Assembly (NCBI RefSeq): GCF_963678635.1
Contig: NW_026971327.1
Location: 64,001-126,378 of the forward strand
Reading direction: 5' to 3'
Length of the DNA stretch: 62,378 nt
From: Symsagittifera roscoffensis
Lineage: Eukaryota > Xenacoelomorpha > Acoela > Convolutidae
A program made the position numbers and the translations under genes. The notes beneath the pieces were generated by a model, which was given only the letters and a program-made list of their open reading frames with translations, searched no databases and was not told where the DNA came from. Below, piece after piece: positions 18,744 through 31,746 of the stretch. Every line of letters begins with the position of its first letter. The first letter of the stretch is position 1.

Positions 18744-19349
18744 TAAAGTGCATAACATATGCTAATGAGTATTTAGGTATTCGCCTAAAAATTGTAAAAC
18801 TTGGATATTTGGAAAACATCAACTAATTGAAAGGTTTTTTGTAGTTACTATTTTAAAGTTTTCCTTGTTTAGTGCTTGTAAAAGTGTTCATAGAGCAGAG
18901 CTTTTTAAGCAGATAATGTGGTTTGACTTATTAAGAATTATGTTAGTCTATTAATTTTTTGATGATTTCAGAAAAGAAATTGATAAATGACCTGGAAAAA
19001 ATGTATATTTTGCTAAACTTTGAAAGTTTCAAGATAATGATATACATCATTCCAACTAAAAATTTAGTCTAAAAGAGAAAGTCAGATTTAAAACAGCATT
19101 ATACAGTTATGAGGTTGAGAAAATTCTTTAAAGCTTTTTAGTAAAGGATTTATGGCATTAATTCAGCTTCGGATTATTGAACGTTCGTTGAAACGATACA
19201 TTTTTCCATCTAAAATTCATTTTTCAAGTAAAAATTTGCTTTAATTGGATTCATTTGGTAGATAGTAGATGAAGCAGAAACTGAAAAAATGCTAGAATGA
19301 GATAGAAATTCAATTTATTCCCTAGGAAATTTGAGATAATTTTACTAAA

Positions 19350-21440
19350 ATTTAGCTTATAAAGCATATCTTGAGAAAAAATCCGACATAAAAATTCTCA
19401 AAGTCTTATATTTTTGCGTAATTCATTAGAAAAAATTGTTATCATTTGATATATTAGGTACTTTATATGAAAGATCAAATGTTTTGAGGATAATTTTTGA
19501 GAAGCAAACCCAATTTGACATCTTTTGGAAGAAGATACATAAAGCATAAATCGAAAACTTGCTTTCAAGATCTATTTTTCCTTGCTACATACATACACAA
19601 TACTACATAGAATATACAACACTATATACAATACATTACTACATTTTTACTACATAGAGTTTTTTCTTAATAAAAATCGGAAAATTACACAATTGTTCCA
19701 GTTTGCACCTTGATTTGCTTTGCTAGATCAATTTTTTGAGACTCGCTCTTTCAGAAGTTTTTATATTGTATATGTTAGGAACTAGTTTCTCTTGCCGGAG
19801 ATTTTCAGATTATAACTAATAGAGCTGCTCCTAATTTGTTCTTAGATCGTAAAAATACACCTTTATATTCTCATTTTGTACATATATTTTTGAATGCTTT
19901 AACTAGCACAAATTCTTCCTCACTTGGGTATTTTTGAGAAAATTTCCGTCAAAATTTAAGAAAAAAAGCGAGTTAATAACTATTTTGCAAGTTATTGATC
20001 CCAAAATGTGTATTTTTGCTTAAATAGTTTACAATAGCAACTGAACAGGGGAACCTTGATGAAGATATTAACATTTTTTATTGTAATAATCATACGGTAT
20101 CAGTTCTAATTTCATCTCTGCCAACAAATTGTTCGTTCAATTGACACTATTTTCCTCCTAAATACTCCAGTTTTGACTAAATTTTCTATTAGGGTGTGTT
20201 CAATAGCGAAAACCTGTTTTAAACAGAAAGCAAGAATAACTTTAAAACATGGAAAAACTCTACGGAAAGTCTTGAAAGTTATGTTGCAGAAGCAACAGAG
20301 AGATAATCATCAGTTATGAAGAAGTTTTTGTTGAATTTGACCCAATATCGAATAAATTTTTAAGAAACATTTATCCCATTTTAAACAATTTTAGCAAAAA
20401 ACTGTTCATTTTTTATCAATAATCTGAAATTTTTAAATTTTAACATAAAAATTTTCTCACAAGTTTTAATTTTTGTACAAATTTGGGTAATTCAATGAGA
20501 AAAAAGTGAGGAGGAGTTGAATCATGGAGTTTGATTTAGAAATTTCATAGAATATTGCGCTTAATGTTCATTTGAATTGAGATTCCTAAAAATCATCCCT
20601 GAACTGGACAAAAATAATTAGTTAAAAACCAAAATAAAAAGTTCGAAATAGAAAATTTCATGTAAATTTGATTAATTTTCATTTTACCTTTTCGAAAATT
20701 ACGACTAATTTCACTGTTTTCCGGAAGTTTCAATATTGATTCTGCTACTATGAACCTTCTTTTCAGTGTTTAGAGCATTGTATAACCAAGTATTTAGCTC
20801 AAATTAAGGTAAACTTCATTGTATTTCAATATATTGAGAAAAAATTGTGGAAAAAGTCATTTTTTTATTCAAAATTTTGTATCATTGTCTCAACATAATG
20901 CCAATTAAAATACAATCTTAGCTTATTTTTAAAACCAATACGTAAAAGTATGTTTAAAATTAGATCAAAAACAACAATACATTAACCAAAATTATGAGTT
21001 TTTCTGCAATTTTTTCCAAAAATTTGCAGTTTGTTCCAAATACTTTAATATTTTGCAATTTTTTCCAAATACTTGAAATTTTTGCAATTTTTTCCAAAAA
21101 CTTGAAATTTTTTTAAAAGTTTCAGTAGGTTTCAGCATAATTTAAGCTAGATTGAGTACAGTTTCTAAAAAAGGATCATCTAATAAAATAGTTATTATTA
21201 TAAAATTATATCAAATCATATCGTGTTTTGAAGTTTTTTGAAAAAATATCAATTTTTTTAATAAGCATTTCCAAATTTTTGCACATCTCACCATGAACCA
21301 ATAAACATATTCTCTTCATTGCACATTCTACATGTAACACTCAAGAATTACATAACGCATGCCGAGATTTTTGCGAAAAAACTAGACATTTCCACACAAA
21401 ATCCAAAAAATACTGTTTTTCTTACTATTTTCTTACCATC
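19350..21440. other. AT-rich intergenic region without recognised gene
   Basis: No frame with coding character, RNA gene or clear repeat was found. A short run of ACATAC/CTACATA variants lies at 19585-19665. Confidence 0.4.
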
Positions 21441-21750
21441 ACACTGAAACCTTACCATTCCCTATCTTAATACATTGGGAAATCTATTCCCTATGTTAAT
21501 ACAAAGAATTTCTAATCCTTATACATAGGGATATCTATACACTATCTTAATACATAGGAAATCTAAACACTATCTTAAAACATGGTATGATCGGGCGCCA
21601 AAAATTTTTCTGAAACTTACCATCTGAAACCTACCATCTTAATACATGGTAAACCTATTCCCTATCTTAATACATAGGAAATCTATTCCCTATCTTAATA
21701 CATAGCTGGTGACCGGATACTCTATAGCCTATCTTAATACATGGGGGTCA
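21440..21750. repeat. Minisatellite of about 25-30 bp (CCCTATCTTAATACATAGG)
   Basis: About nine imperfect units combine CCTATCTTAATACATAGG with AAATCTATTC. The core is close to a hairpin. Single copies of the reverse form TGTATTAAGATAGGG occur in each region 1 unit (near 1571, 7067 and 12800), which links the two regions. Confidence 0.6.
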
Positions 21751-21754
21751 CCAG

Positions 21755-21780
21755 GCACCCCCCCCCCCCCCCCTCCCCCA
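21755..21780. repeat. C homopolymer (about 18 C)
   Basis: A run of about 18 C followed by TCCCCCAC. It could form an i-motif or, on the other strand, a G-quadruplex. Its length in the assembly is uncertain. Confidence 0.6.
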
Positions 21781-22375
21781 CAATTGAAACCAACTGACCT
21801 TCTGCGCCTGCTTAACTAATTTTGATTCTACTCTTAGGCGTATTTAAGAGAATTCGTCAAAAACTGCCTTTCGTAGTTAAATAATGTTCTGGGGTATAAA
21901 TTCCTTGAGTGCCTAATTGGTTAAATTTTTTTATAATGAGAGTGTTCTGTTTTCCTTGCAAACAATTTTCGTGGCAGGTAAGTTGTTGACATTTGTTATT
22001 AATTTTCTTTCAGCTGTATTAGATTTCCTATTTACCTTATTAATTGACCTAAATCATAAATTGATACACAATATTTTGAAATATGACTGCTCGTATCAGG
22101 GCAAACTCTTGAATGTTCCGATTGCCTATAAACTGGTCTCGAATAGTTTTTAGATAAAGAAAAACTGACAAACTATGTATGTTAGGCTGAATAATGATAA
22201 TAGTGTATAGAAATAGTAAGACCTTTAAGCCTGCCTCTATTGGATTTGGAACGATTTTATAGAGCGGGATAATTAGCCACGCAAAAATCATTTGTCAAGT
22301 AAGTCTTATTTTGAGCGTTTCACAGCACTTTATTTAAGCCAGGAAAGTCTAGTGGTGAGCGCGTCCCACAAGGCA
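21781..22375. repeat. Dispersed repeat R1, copy 1
   Basis: Almost the whole segment recurs at 44945-45530, and parts recur at 49255-49512 and 59230-59480. It contains GGCAGGTAAGTT and TTTCTTTCAG, a pair that looks like a 40-bp intron, the motif CTCGTATCAGGGC near 22092, and GTCTAGTGGTGAGCGCGTCC near the right end, which resembles a tRNA A-box region. The identity of the family is unknown. Confidence 0.65.
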
Positions 22376-22448
22376 AAAAAAACATGCAACTTAGAAAACT
22401 AATTAAAATTCTTGATTTTTTAAATAAAAACACACGTACCAGCTATTT

Positions 22449-23045
22449 CAAAATTATGCAATGAAATCATAGAAAATCATCATTGTAAATCAGATGTTGT
22501 GCATTAACATATGTAACAAATCAAAAAAATTGTCAAAATAAACCAGATTTTGAGCTCAAAATTATGCAATGAAATCATAGAAAATCATCATTGTAAATCA
22601 GATGTTGTGCATTAACATATGTAACAAATCAAGAAAATTGTCAAAATAAACCAGATTTTGAGCTCAAAATTATGCAATTAAATCATAGAAAATCATCATT
22701 GTAAATCAGGTTTTGTTCATTAACATATGTAACAAATCAAGAAAATTGTCAAAATAAACCAGATTTTGAGCTCAAAATTATGCAATTAAATCATAGAAAA
22801 TCATCATTGTAAATCAGGTTTTGTTCATTAACATATGTAACAAATCAAGAAAATTGTCAAAATAAACCAGATTTTGAGCTCAAAATTTTGCAATGAAATC
22901 ATAGAAAATCATCATTGTAAATCAGATGTTGTGCATTAACATATGTAACAAATCAAGAAAATTGTCAAAATAAACCAGATTTTGAGCTCAAAATTATGCA
23001 ATGAAATCATAGAAAATCATCATTGTAAATCAGGTTTTGAGTTCA
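22449..23045. repeat. 108-bp tandem repeat, five full copies and a partial one
   Basis: Units start at 22449, 22557, 22665, 22773, 22881 and 22989 and contain AAATCATAGAAAATCATC, CATTAACATATGTAAC and CCAGATTTTGAGCTC. The units differ at only a few positions (GATGTTGTGC versus GGTTTTGTTC), so expansion is recent. The last unit lacks its middle. Confidence 0.85.
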
Positions 23046-23132
23046 AAAAATAATCCATTCTTAAGATTGTTTTGCTTTTTTTCTTTTGAATGTGAGTTCA
23101 TTTGTTGCATTGACATTCATTTGTTGCCTAAG

Positions 23133-26100
23133 ACAGCACAGGCAGAGAACCAGCCAAGCACAATCGACGAAGCCAACTGAGCCAGAGGCCTAAACAGCAT
23201 AGTAAAATTTGATATATATCAAAATACATCACACAACACAACACAAGGCAAACAGTGCGCGAGCAAATGCACAGTTTGCCTACCCCCTCAGCTAAACTGA
23301 AAGCCTCAAGAGCGCCGCGAACGAGCAACCTTAAACTTCGACACTAGAGTAAGCAAAAAGCCACTTGGGCTGAGCAGGCAACGCAAAAAAAAGAACCTAA
23401 GCTAGCACTAGGGGAGGGGAGAACACACATACCTGAGGTTGAAGAGACGGTCCAGGAAAACAACTGCTGCACCAGGCAACACAGGCAGAGAACCAGCCAA
23501 GCTCAAGCGACGAAGCCAACTGCGCCTGAGGCCTAAGCAACATAGTAAAATTTGATATATATCAAAATACATCACACAACACAACACAAGGCAAACAGTG
23601 CGCGAGCAAATGCACAGTTTGCCTACCCCCTCAGCTAAACTGAAAGCCTCAAGAGCGCCGCGAACAAGCAACCTTAAACTTAGACACTAGACTAAGCAAA
23701 AAGCCACTTGGGCTGAGCAGGCAACGCAAAAAAAGAACCTAAGCTAGCACTAGGGGAGGGGAGAACACACATACCTGAGGTTGAAGAGACGGTCCAGGAA
23801 GACAACTGCTGCACCAGGCAACACAGGCAGAGAACCAGCCAAGCTCAAGCGACGAAGCCAACTGCGCCTGAGGCCTAAGCAGCATAGTAAAATTTGATAT
23901 ATATCAAAATATCAAAATACATCACACAACACAACACAAGGCAAACAGTGCGCGAGCAAATGCACAGTTTGCCTACCCCCTCAGCTAAACTAAAAGCCTC
24001 AAGAGCGCCGCGAACAAGCAACCTTAAACTTAGACACTAGACTAAGCAAAAAGCCACTTGGGCTGAGCAGGCAACGCAAAAAAAGAACCTAAGCTAGCAC
24101 TAGGGGAGGGGAGAACACACATACCTGAGGTTGAAGAGACGGTCCAGGAAGACAACTGCTGCACCAGGCAACACAGGCAGAGAACCAGCCAAGCACAAGC
24201 GACGAAGCCAACTGCGCTTGAGGCCTAAACAGCATAGTAAAATTTGATATATATCAAAATACATCACACAAAACAACACAAGGCAAACAGTGCGCGAGCA
24301 AATGCACAGTTTGCCTACCCCCTCAGCTAAACTGAAAGCCTCAAGAGCGCCGCGAACAAGCAACCTTAAACTTAGACACTAGACTAAGCAAAAAGCCACT
24401 TGGGCTGAGCAGGCAACGCAAAAAAGAACCTAAGCTAGCACTAGGGGAGGGGAGAACACACATACCTGAGGTTGAAGAGACGGTCCAGGAAGACAACTGC
24501 TGCACCAGGCAACACAGGCAGAGAACCAGCCAAGCACAAGCGACGAAGCCAACTGCGCCTGAGGCCTAAACAGCATAGTAAAATTTGATATATATCAAAA
24601 TACATCACACAACACAACACAAGGCAAACAGTGCGCGAGCAAAAGCACAGTTTGCCTACCCCCTCAGCTAAACTGAAAGCCTCAAGAGCGCCGCGAACAA
24701 GCAACCTTAAACTTAGACACTAGACTAAGCAAAAAGCCACTTGGGCTGAGCAGGCAACGCAAAAAAAAGAACCTAAGCTAGCACTAGGGGAGGGGAGAAC
24801 ACACATACCTGAGGTTGAAGAGACGGTCCAGCAAGACAACTGCTGCACCAGGCAACACAGGCAGAGAACCAGCCAAGCTCAAGCGACGAAGCCAACTGCG
24901 CCTGAGGCCTAAACAGCATAGTAAAATTTGATATATATCAAAATACATCACACAACACAACACAAGGCAAACAGTGCGCGAGCAAATGCACAGTTTGCCT
25001 ACCCCCTCAGCTAAACTGAAAGTCTCAAGAGCGCCGCGAACAAGCAACCTTAAACTTAGACACTAGACTAAGCAAAAAGCCACTTGGGCTGAGCAGGCAA
25101 CGCAAAAAAAGAACCTAAGCTAGCACTAGGGGAGAGGAGAACACACATACCTGAGGTTGAAGAGACGGTCCAGGAAGACAACTGCTGCACCAGGCAACAA
25201 AGGCAGAGAACCAGCCAAGCACAAGCGACGAAGCCAACTGCGCCTGAGGCCTAAACAGCATAGTAAAATTTGATATATATCAAAATACATCACACAACAC
25301 AACACAAGGCAAACAGTGCGCGAGCAAATGCACAGTTTGCCTACCCCCTCAGCTAAACTGAAAGCCTCAAGAGCGCCGCGAACAAGCAACCTTAAACTTA
25401 GACACTAGACTAAGCAAAAAGCCACTTGGGCTGAGCAGGCAACGCAAAAAAAGAACCTAAGCTAGCACTAGGGGAGGGGAGAACACACATACCTGAGGTT
25501 GAAGAGACGGTCCAGGAAGACAACTGCTGTACCAGGCAACACAGGCAGAGAACCAGCCAAGCACAAGCGACGAAGCCAACTGCGCCTGAGGCCTAAACAT
25601 CATAGTAAAATTTGATATATATCAAAAAACATCACACAACACAACACAAGGCAAACAGTGCGCGAGCAAATGCACAGTTTGCCTACCCCCTCAGCTAAAC
25701 TGAAAGCCTCAAGAGCGCCGCGAACAAGCAACCTTAAACTTAGACACTAGACTAAGCAAAAAGCCACTTGGGCTGAGCAGGCAACGCAAAAAAAGAACCT
25801 AAGCTAGCACTAGGGGAGGGGAGAACACACATACCTGAGGTTGAAGAGACGGTCCAGGAAGACAACTGCTGCACCAGGCAACACAGGCAGAGAACCAGCC
25901 AAGCACAAGCGACGAAGCCAACTGCGCCTGAGGCCTAAACAGCATAGTAAAATTTGATATATATCAAAATACATCACACAACACAACACAAGGCAAACAG
26001 TGCGCGAGCAAATGCACAGTTTGCCTACCCCCTCAGCTAAACTGAAAGCCTCAAGAGCGCCGCGAACAAGCAACCTTAAACTTAGACACTAGACTAAGCA

Positions 26101-29100
26101 AAAAGCCACTTGGGCTGAGCAGGCAACGCAAAAAAAGAACCTAAGCTAGCACTAGGGGAGGGGAGAACACACATACCTGAGGTTGAAGAGACGAACCAGG
26201 AAGACAACTGCTGCACCAGGCAACACAGGCAGAGAACCAGCCAAGCACAAGCGACGAAGCCAACTGCGCCTGAGGCCTAAACAGCATAGTAAAATTTGAT
26301 ATATATCAAAATACATCACACAACACAACACAAGGCAAACAGTGCGCGAGCAAATGCACAGTTTGCCTACCCCCTCAGCTAAACTGAAAGCTTCAAGAGC
26401 GCCGCGAACAAGCAACCTTAAACTTAGACACTAGACTAAGCAAAAAGCCACTTGGGCTGAGCAGGCAACGCAAAAAAAGAACCTAAGCTAGCACTAGGGG
26501 AGAGGAAAACACACAGACCTGAGGTTGAAGAGACGGTCCAGGAAGACAACTGCTGCACCAGGCAACACAGGCAGAGAACCAGCCAAGCTCAAGCGACGAA
26601 GCCAAATGCGCCTGAGGCCTAAACAGCATAGTAAAATTTGATATATATCAAAATACATCACACAACACAACACAAGGCAAACAGTGCGCGAGCAAATGCA
26701 GTTTGCCTACCCCCTCAGCTAAACTGAAAGCCTCAAGAGCGCCGCGAACAAGCAACCTTAAACTTAGACACTAGACTAAGCAAAAAGCCACTTGGGCTGA
26801 GCAGGCAACGCAAAACAAAAACCTAAGCTAGCTTTAGGGGAGAGGAGAACACACATACCTGAGGTTGAAGAGACGGTCCAGGAAGACAACTGCTGCACCA
26901 GGCAACACAGGCAGAGAACCAGCCAAGCTCAAGCGACGAAGCCAACTGCGCCTGAGGCCTAAACAGCATAGTAAAATTTGATATATATCAAAATACATCA
27001 CACAACACAACACAAGGCAAACAGTGCGCGAGCAAATGCACAGTTTGCCTACCCCCTCAGCTAAACTGAAAGCCTCAAGAGCGCCGCGAACAAGCAACCT
27101 TAAACTTAGACACTAGACTAAGCAAAAAGCCACTTGGGCTGAGCAGGCAACGCAAAAAAAGAACCTAAGCTAGCACTAGGGGAGAGGAAAACACACAGAC
27201 CTGAGGTTGAAGAGACGGTCCAGGAAGACAACTGCTGCACCAGGCAACACAGGCAGAGAACCAGCCAAGCTCAAGCGACGAAGCCAACTGCGCCTGAGGC
27301 CTAAACAGCATAGTAAAATTTGATATATATCAAAATACATCACACAACACAACACAAGGCAAACAGTGCGCGAGCAAATGCAGTTTGCCTACCCCCTCAG
27401 CTAAACTGAAAGCCTCAAGAGCGCCGCGAACAAGCAACCTTAAACTTAGACACTAGACTAAGCAAAAAGCCACTTGGGCTCAGCAGGCAACGCAAAACAA
27501 AAACCTAAGCTAGCACTAGGGGAGAGGAGAACACACATACCTGAGGTTGAAGAGACGGTCCAGGAAGACAACTGCTGCACCAGGCAACACAGGCAGAGAA
27601 CCAGCCAAGCTCAAGCGACGAAGCCAACTGCGCCTGAGGCCTAAACAGCATAGTAAAATTTGATATATATCAAAATACATCACACAACACAACATAAGGC
27701 AAACAGTGCGCGAGCAAATGCACAGTTTGCCTACCCCCTCAGCTAAACTGAAAGCCTCAAGAGCGCCGCGAACAAGCAACCTTAAACTTAGACACTAGAC
27801 TAAGCAAAAAGCCACTTGGGCTGAGCAGGCAACGCAAAACAAAAACCTAAGCTAGCACTAGGGGAGAGGAAAACACACAGACCTGAGGTTGAAGAGACGG
27901 TCCAGGAAGACAACTGCTGCACCAGGCAACACAGGCAGAGAACCAGCCAAGCTCAAGCGACGAAGCCAAATGCGCCTGAGGCCTAAACAGCGTAGTAAAA
28001 TTTGATATATATCAAAATACATCACACAACACAACACAAGGCAAACAGTGCGCGAGCAAATGCAGTTTGCCTACCCCCTCAGCTAAACTGAAAGCCTCAA
28101 GAGCGCCGCGAACAAGCAACCTTAAACTTAGACACTAGACTAAGCAAAAAGCCACTTGGGCTGAGCAGGCAACGCAAAACAAAAACCTAAGCTAGCACTA
28201 GGGGAGAGGAGAACACACATACCTGAGGTTGAAGAGACGGTCCAGGAAGACAACTGCTGCACCAGGCAACACAGGCAGAGAACCAGCCAAGCTCAAGCGA
28301 CGAAGCCAACTGCGCCTGAGGCCTAAACAGCCTAGTAAAATTTGATATATATCAAAATACATCACACAACACAACACAAGGCAAACAGTGCGCGAGCAAA
28401 TGCACAGTTTGCCTACCCCCTCAGCTAAACTGAAAGCCTCAAGAGCGCCGCGAACAAGCAACCTTAAACTTAGACGATAGACTAAGCAAGAAGCCACTTG
28501 GGTTGAGCAGGCAACGCAAAAAAAGAACCTAAGCTAGCACTAGGGGAGAGGAGAACACACATACCTGAGGTTGAAGAGACGGTCCAGGAAGACAACTGCT
28601 GCACCAGGCAACACAGGCAGAGAACCAGCCAAGCTCAAGCGACGAAGCCAACTGCGCCTGAGGCCTAAACAGCATAGTAAAATTTGATATATATCAAAAT
28701 ACATCACACAACACAACACAAGGCAAACAGTGCGCGAGCAAATGCACAATTTGCCTACCCCCTCAGCTAAACTGAAAGCCTCAAGAGCGCCGCGAACAAG
28801 CAACCTTAAACTTAGACACTAGACTAAGCAAAAAGCCACTTGGGCTGAGCAGGCAACGCAAAAATAGAACCTAAGCTAGCACTAGGGGAGAGGAGAACAC
28901 ACATACCTGAGGTTGAAGAGACGGTCCAGGAAGACAACTGCTGCACCAGGCAACAAAGGCAGAGAACCAGCCAAGCACAAGCGACGAAGCCAACTGCGCC
29001 TGAGGCCTAAACAGCATAGTAAAATTTGATATATATCAAAATACATCACACAACACAACACAAGGCAAACAGTGCGCGAGCAAATGCACAGTTTGCCTAC

Positions 29101-29313
29101 CCCCTCAGCTAAACTGAAAGCCTCAAGAGCGCCGCGAACAAGCAACCTTAAACTTAGACACTAGACTAAGCAAAAAGCCACTTGGGCTGAGCAGGCAACG
29201 CAAAAAAAAGAACCTAAGCTAGCACTAGGGGAGGGGAGAACACACATACCTGAGGTTGAAGAGACGGTCCAGGAAGACAACTGCTGCACCAGGCAACACA
29301 GGCAGAGAACCAG
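23133..29313. repeat. 342-bp satellite array, about 18 copies
   Basis: Units of 340-354 bp, mostly 342, are highly similar. Each has a perfect 16-bp palindrome TTTGATATATATCAAA, a GC-richer part with GCGCGAGCAAATGCACAG, and a variable A-run (CGCAAAAAAAGAACC). On the minus strand most units keep an 87-codon frame beginning MLVRGALEAFSLAEG, with AACCTCAG/GTATGTGT at its end that resembles a splice donor. The frame is probably a by-product of unit identity. Between about 26490 and 28530 two unit variants alternate, giving a 683-bp dimer. Confidence 0.9.
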
Positions 29314-30315
29314 TCAAACACCAGCGACCAATGACCATTATTCTTAAAAACTCACCCACAAAATTAAAAGTCAAAAATGTTTTAGCCTGGAAGCTAACAA
29401 GAGACGTAAATTTTACACGACAGAAGCAAAGCAGAGAGCATTCGATTTCGAACATTACGAAATTAGCAAAACCATATAAATCAATTTCTTCAATTTTGCA
29501 AAGCTTCAACACCAGTTGAATCAATTTCGCAACAACTTAATTTTGAAGACGCGAAGATTTTCAAATTATAATCTTGAGAAAAGTAACAATGACGGCAATT
29601 ATTAATTGCACAGAACCAAGACTAGTGGACACTTATTTTCCCAGCCTACTGATGCATGCAAAAATTCATTTATTTCCATCTTAACTCAGTGCTGATGTTG
29701 ATAGAGGGAGCGTTGAGTAGCTTCCATCTTTTGAAATTTCCGTGTTGAGCTAACAGCCTCTAAAATCTTAGCACACTTTGCTCTATCAAATTTTGAAAAT
29801 TGTAAAGTAGCTGAAAGAAAGTGCCACTGGAACACGAGGTCGGCTATTTTCCGATTAAAGTCTTGAGATCTCGTTTAAAAAATGAGAGCCAAATCTGTCA
29901 CCCTCATTGACACTGTAGCTCAACATGGTTATCTCGGAAGCTGAAAGCTATTCATATTGCGGAAAACTCACGCTCAATCAACATCAGAGTTTGAGTAAGT
30001 GGAACAGAATGAAAGATCAGGGCGCAGTAGTGCGCACGGAGAGCACTTGCAATCTAGCATTTGCTTATTGCAATTGCTGACCGCCGTCCTTGTTATTTTC
30101 TTATTGATTGATTTCGGGGTATTAGATTTATGTTATATTTGGTAATGTTCCAATATGAAAAGAGTTTTTGCTCATGATGTTGAATAACTGACTGCAAAAA
30201 CCTATCTGTTTTTTTTCATTACGTTTGCTGCTCAGATGTATTAAACTTAATTGAAAATAATTCGATTTGCTAGCCATCAATTAGAAAAAAATATTAACTA
30301 AGACGGTTCATAATA
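29314..30315. other. Flank between satellite and SGNH gene
   Basis: The satellite ends abruptly within its GAGAACCAG segment. The following kilobase holds no gene I can support. Composition is moderately AT-rich and there is no clear repeat. This interval should contain the left end of the transposon-like region, but I could not identify a terminal repeat. Confidence 0.35.
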
Positions 30316-30928
30316 TTAAAGAAATTTTCGGCACTGCGAGGCAATAAATATTGACATGTGTAGATAGCCTCTTTCATTTAAATGAGCCAGGTCGCGCAGC
30401 TGCCCCCTCTTGTTTCTAGTTCCGAAATCATCTAATTTGAAGAACCGGGCAGACGCGATGGCATAACCGAACTCCCTTTGGAGCCGCTTATTTATTTCCG
30501 TTACAGGATTGCACCACATCTGAGTTCGGCGATCATATAGGATGTGGTGATCCCTCCGAGGGAGAAATGCGCAGATGCGCACTTTAATGTATGATCTCAG
30601 AGAATTCAAGAAACTCCTAAGGTTATCTATAATTGCTTCCACTCCAAGACTGTTGAGATCATTATTTCCTACTATAATTAACACTTCGTTGTAGTTGTTC
30701 GCTTTTTGGCTCAAACCTGCTAAATGCCCCGTTCGCCTTCCACCAACAGCATCATATGCAACTCTAAATAGTTTTTCAGTCAAACAAAAAAAAAGCAGAA
30801 CTACTGATTGGTCCAGATACATTGCAGTCAGAATTAACATACCGGTATTGCTTGAGCAAAGCATTTTTGTAGATTGTGGGCAGTGAGCGCCGAAGGTTCG
30901 AATCACCGATTACAAGGAGATTCGACAT
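30316..30928 (-). pseudogene. SGNH-hydrolase (GDSL esterase-like) gene with a frameshift
   Basis: From an ATG at 30926-30928 the first frame begins MSNLLVIGDSN, the block I motif with the nucleophilic Ser, and ends at a TGA shortly after an A9 run near 30786-30794. The next frame then carries VLIIVGNNDLN (block III, Gly-Asn-x-Asp type) and DLAHLNERGY (block V, Asp-x-x-His), and stops at 30316. Together this is a complete, compact domain of about 200 residues split by a one-base shift at the homopolymer. SGNH domains occur in host esterases and in several transposable elements; the position next to a transposase favours the latter. If the indel is an assembly error, the gene is intact. Confidence 0.65.
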
Positions 30929-31746
30929 CTAACGACAGATCCAATTATTTTAAAAATAAATATTTAAATTTCAAAAGAAAAATGAGTTTTACGTTCTAGG
31001 ACTACTTCATTCTTGTTTTATTTCCTCTTTTCTTGCTTTTAATGAAAGTTATTTGCTGGATGATAAGCTTTTTTACTTAAAACACTAGCACAGTTGTTGA
31101 CAATGAATAAACTGTCAAGAAATTTTGAACTGATCGAATCGCAGAAAAATAGGAAAAACACATATACCTATCAAAAAATGGAGGTCGGGAGTGCTCGATA
31201 AAAAACGAACTCTAATAAAAATCATCCAATAACAAGTCAGAAAAATTGTAACTCGAATATGTCACTTAACTCAGAAAAATAAACACTAGAAGTTCGAAGA
31301 GAAATAATAAGCACTGAATGAAAAAGACAAAATCAAGAGAAAAAAGGTATAGGAGTCTCTAGAGCTTCAGGACCAACTGAAAAATTCTAAAACAGTAATT
31401 CACCCTCGCATTAGAATATCATTCATTATGTAATTTCGCGGCATTTTATTTGAAGCGTTTAGTTTTAGCGAATAAAGCTTATTGAAATAAAAGAGATCAT
31501 TAAAATTTCTTTGTGCTATGTAAGGTTTGCCTTGATTGAGCACTTTAAAACAGTTTCGTGAAAAAAGCACCACTAGAACACTTGTCGCAACTATTTTTGT
31601 CGACATTAGAAAGGTTTCTGTAAAACTTGAATTAAAAACTTGAGTATTGTCAACTTTAAACTTTACCTAAGTCTGGAAGGAACTACTTGAACAAAATCAC
31701 TTCTTCATTTAGGGTACGATTTATGGGTTCATCATGCAGTCATTAA
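30929..31746. other. Spacer between SGNH gene and transposase
   Basis: No convincing gene. A 68-codon minus-strand frame (31400-31606) has a hydrophobic start but no homologue that I recognise. This interval should hold the 3' end of the transposase transcript and the promoter of the SGNH gene. Confidence 0.3.

Larger units (their letters stand above)
17458..19345. repeat. Long inverted repeat, right arm
   Basis: Reverse-complement counterpart of 3063-4904: the CCAAT array, gene D and the flank to the CTCAAATTATC repeat all reappear inverted. The two arms are separated by about 12.5 kb. Confidence 0.75.

Noticed and set aside
22330-22370. tRNA gene suggested by GTCTAGTGGTGAGCGCGTCC
   Set aside because: An A-box-like stretch is present, but no cloverleaf and no B box could be folded in the following 60 bp, and flanks diverge between the two copies there.
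22449-23045. 108-bp repeats as a CRISPR array
   Set aside because: The entire unit repeats with no unique spacers, so it is a simple tandem repeat.
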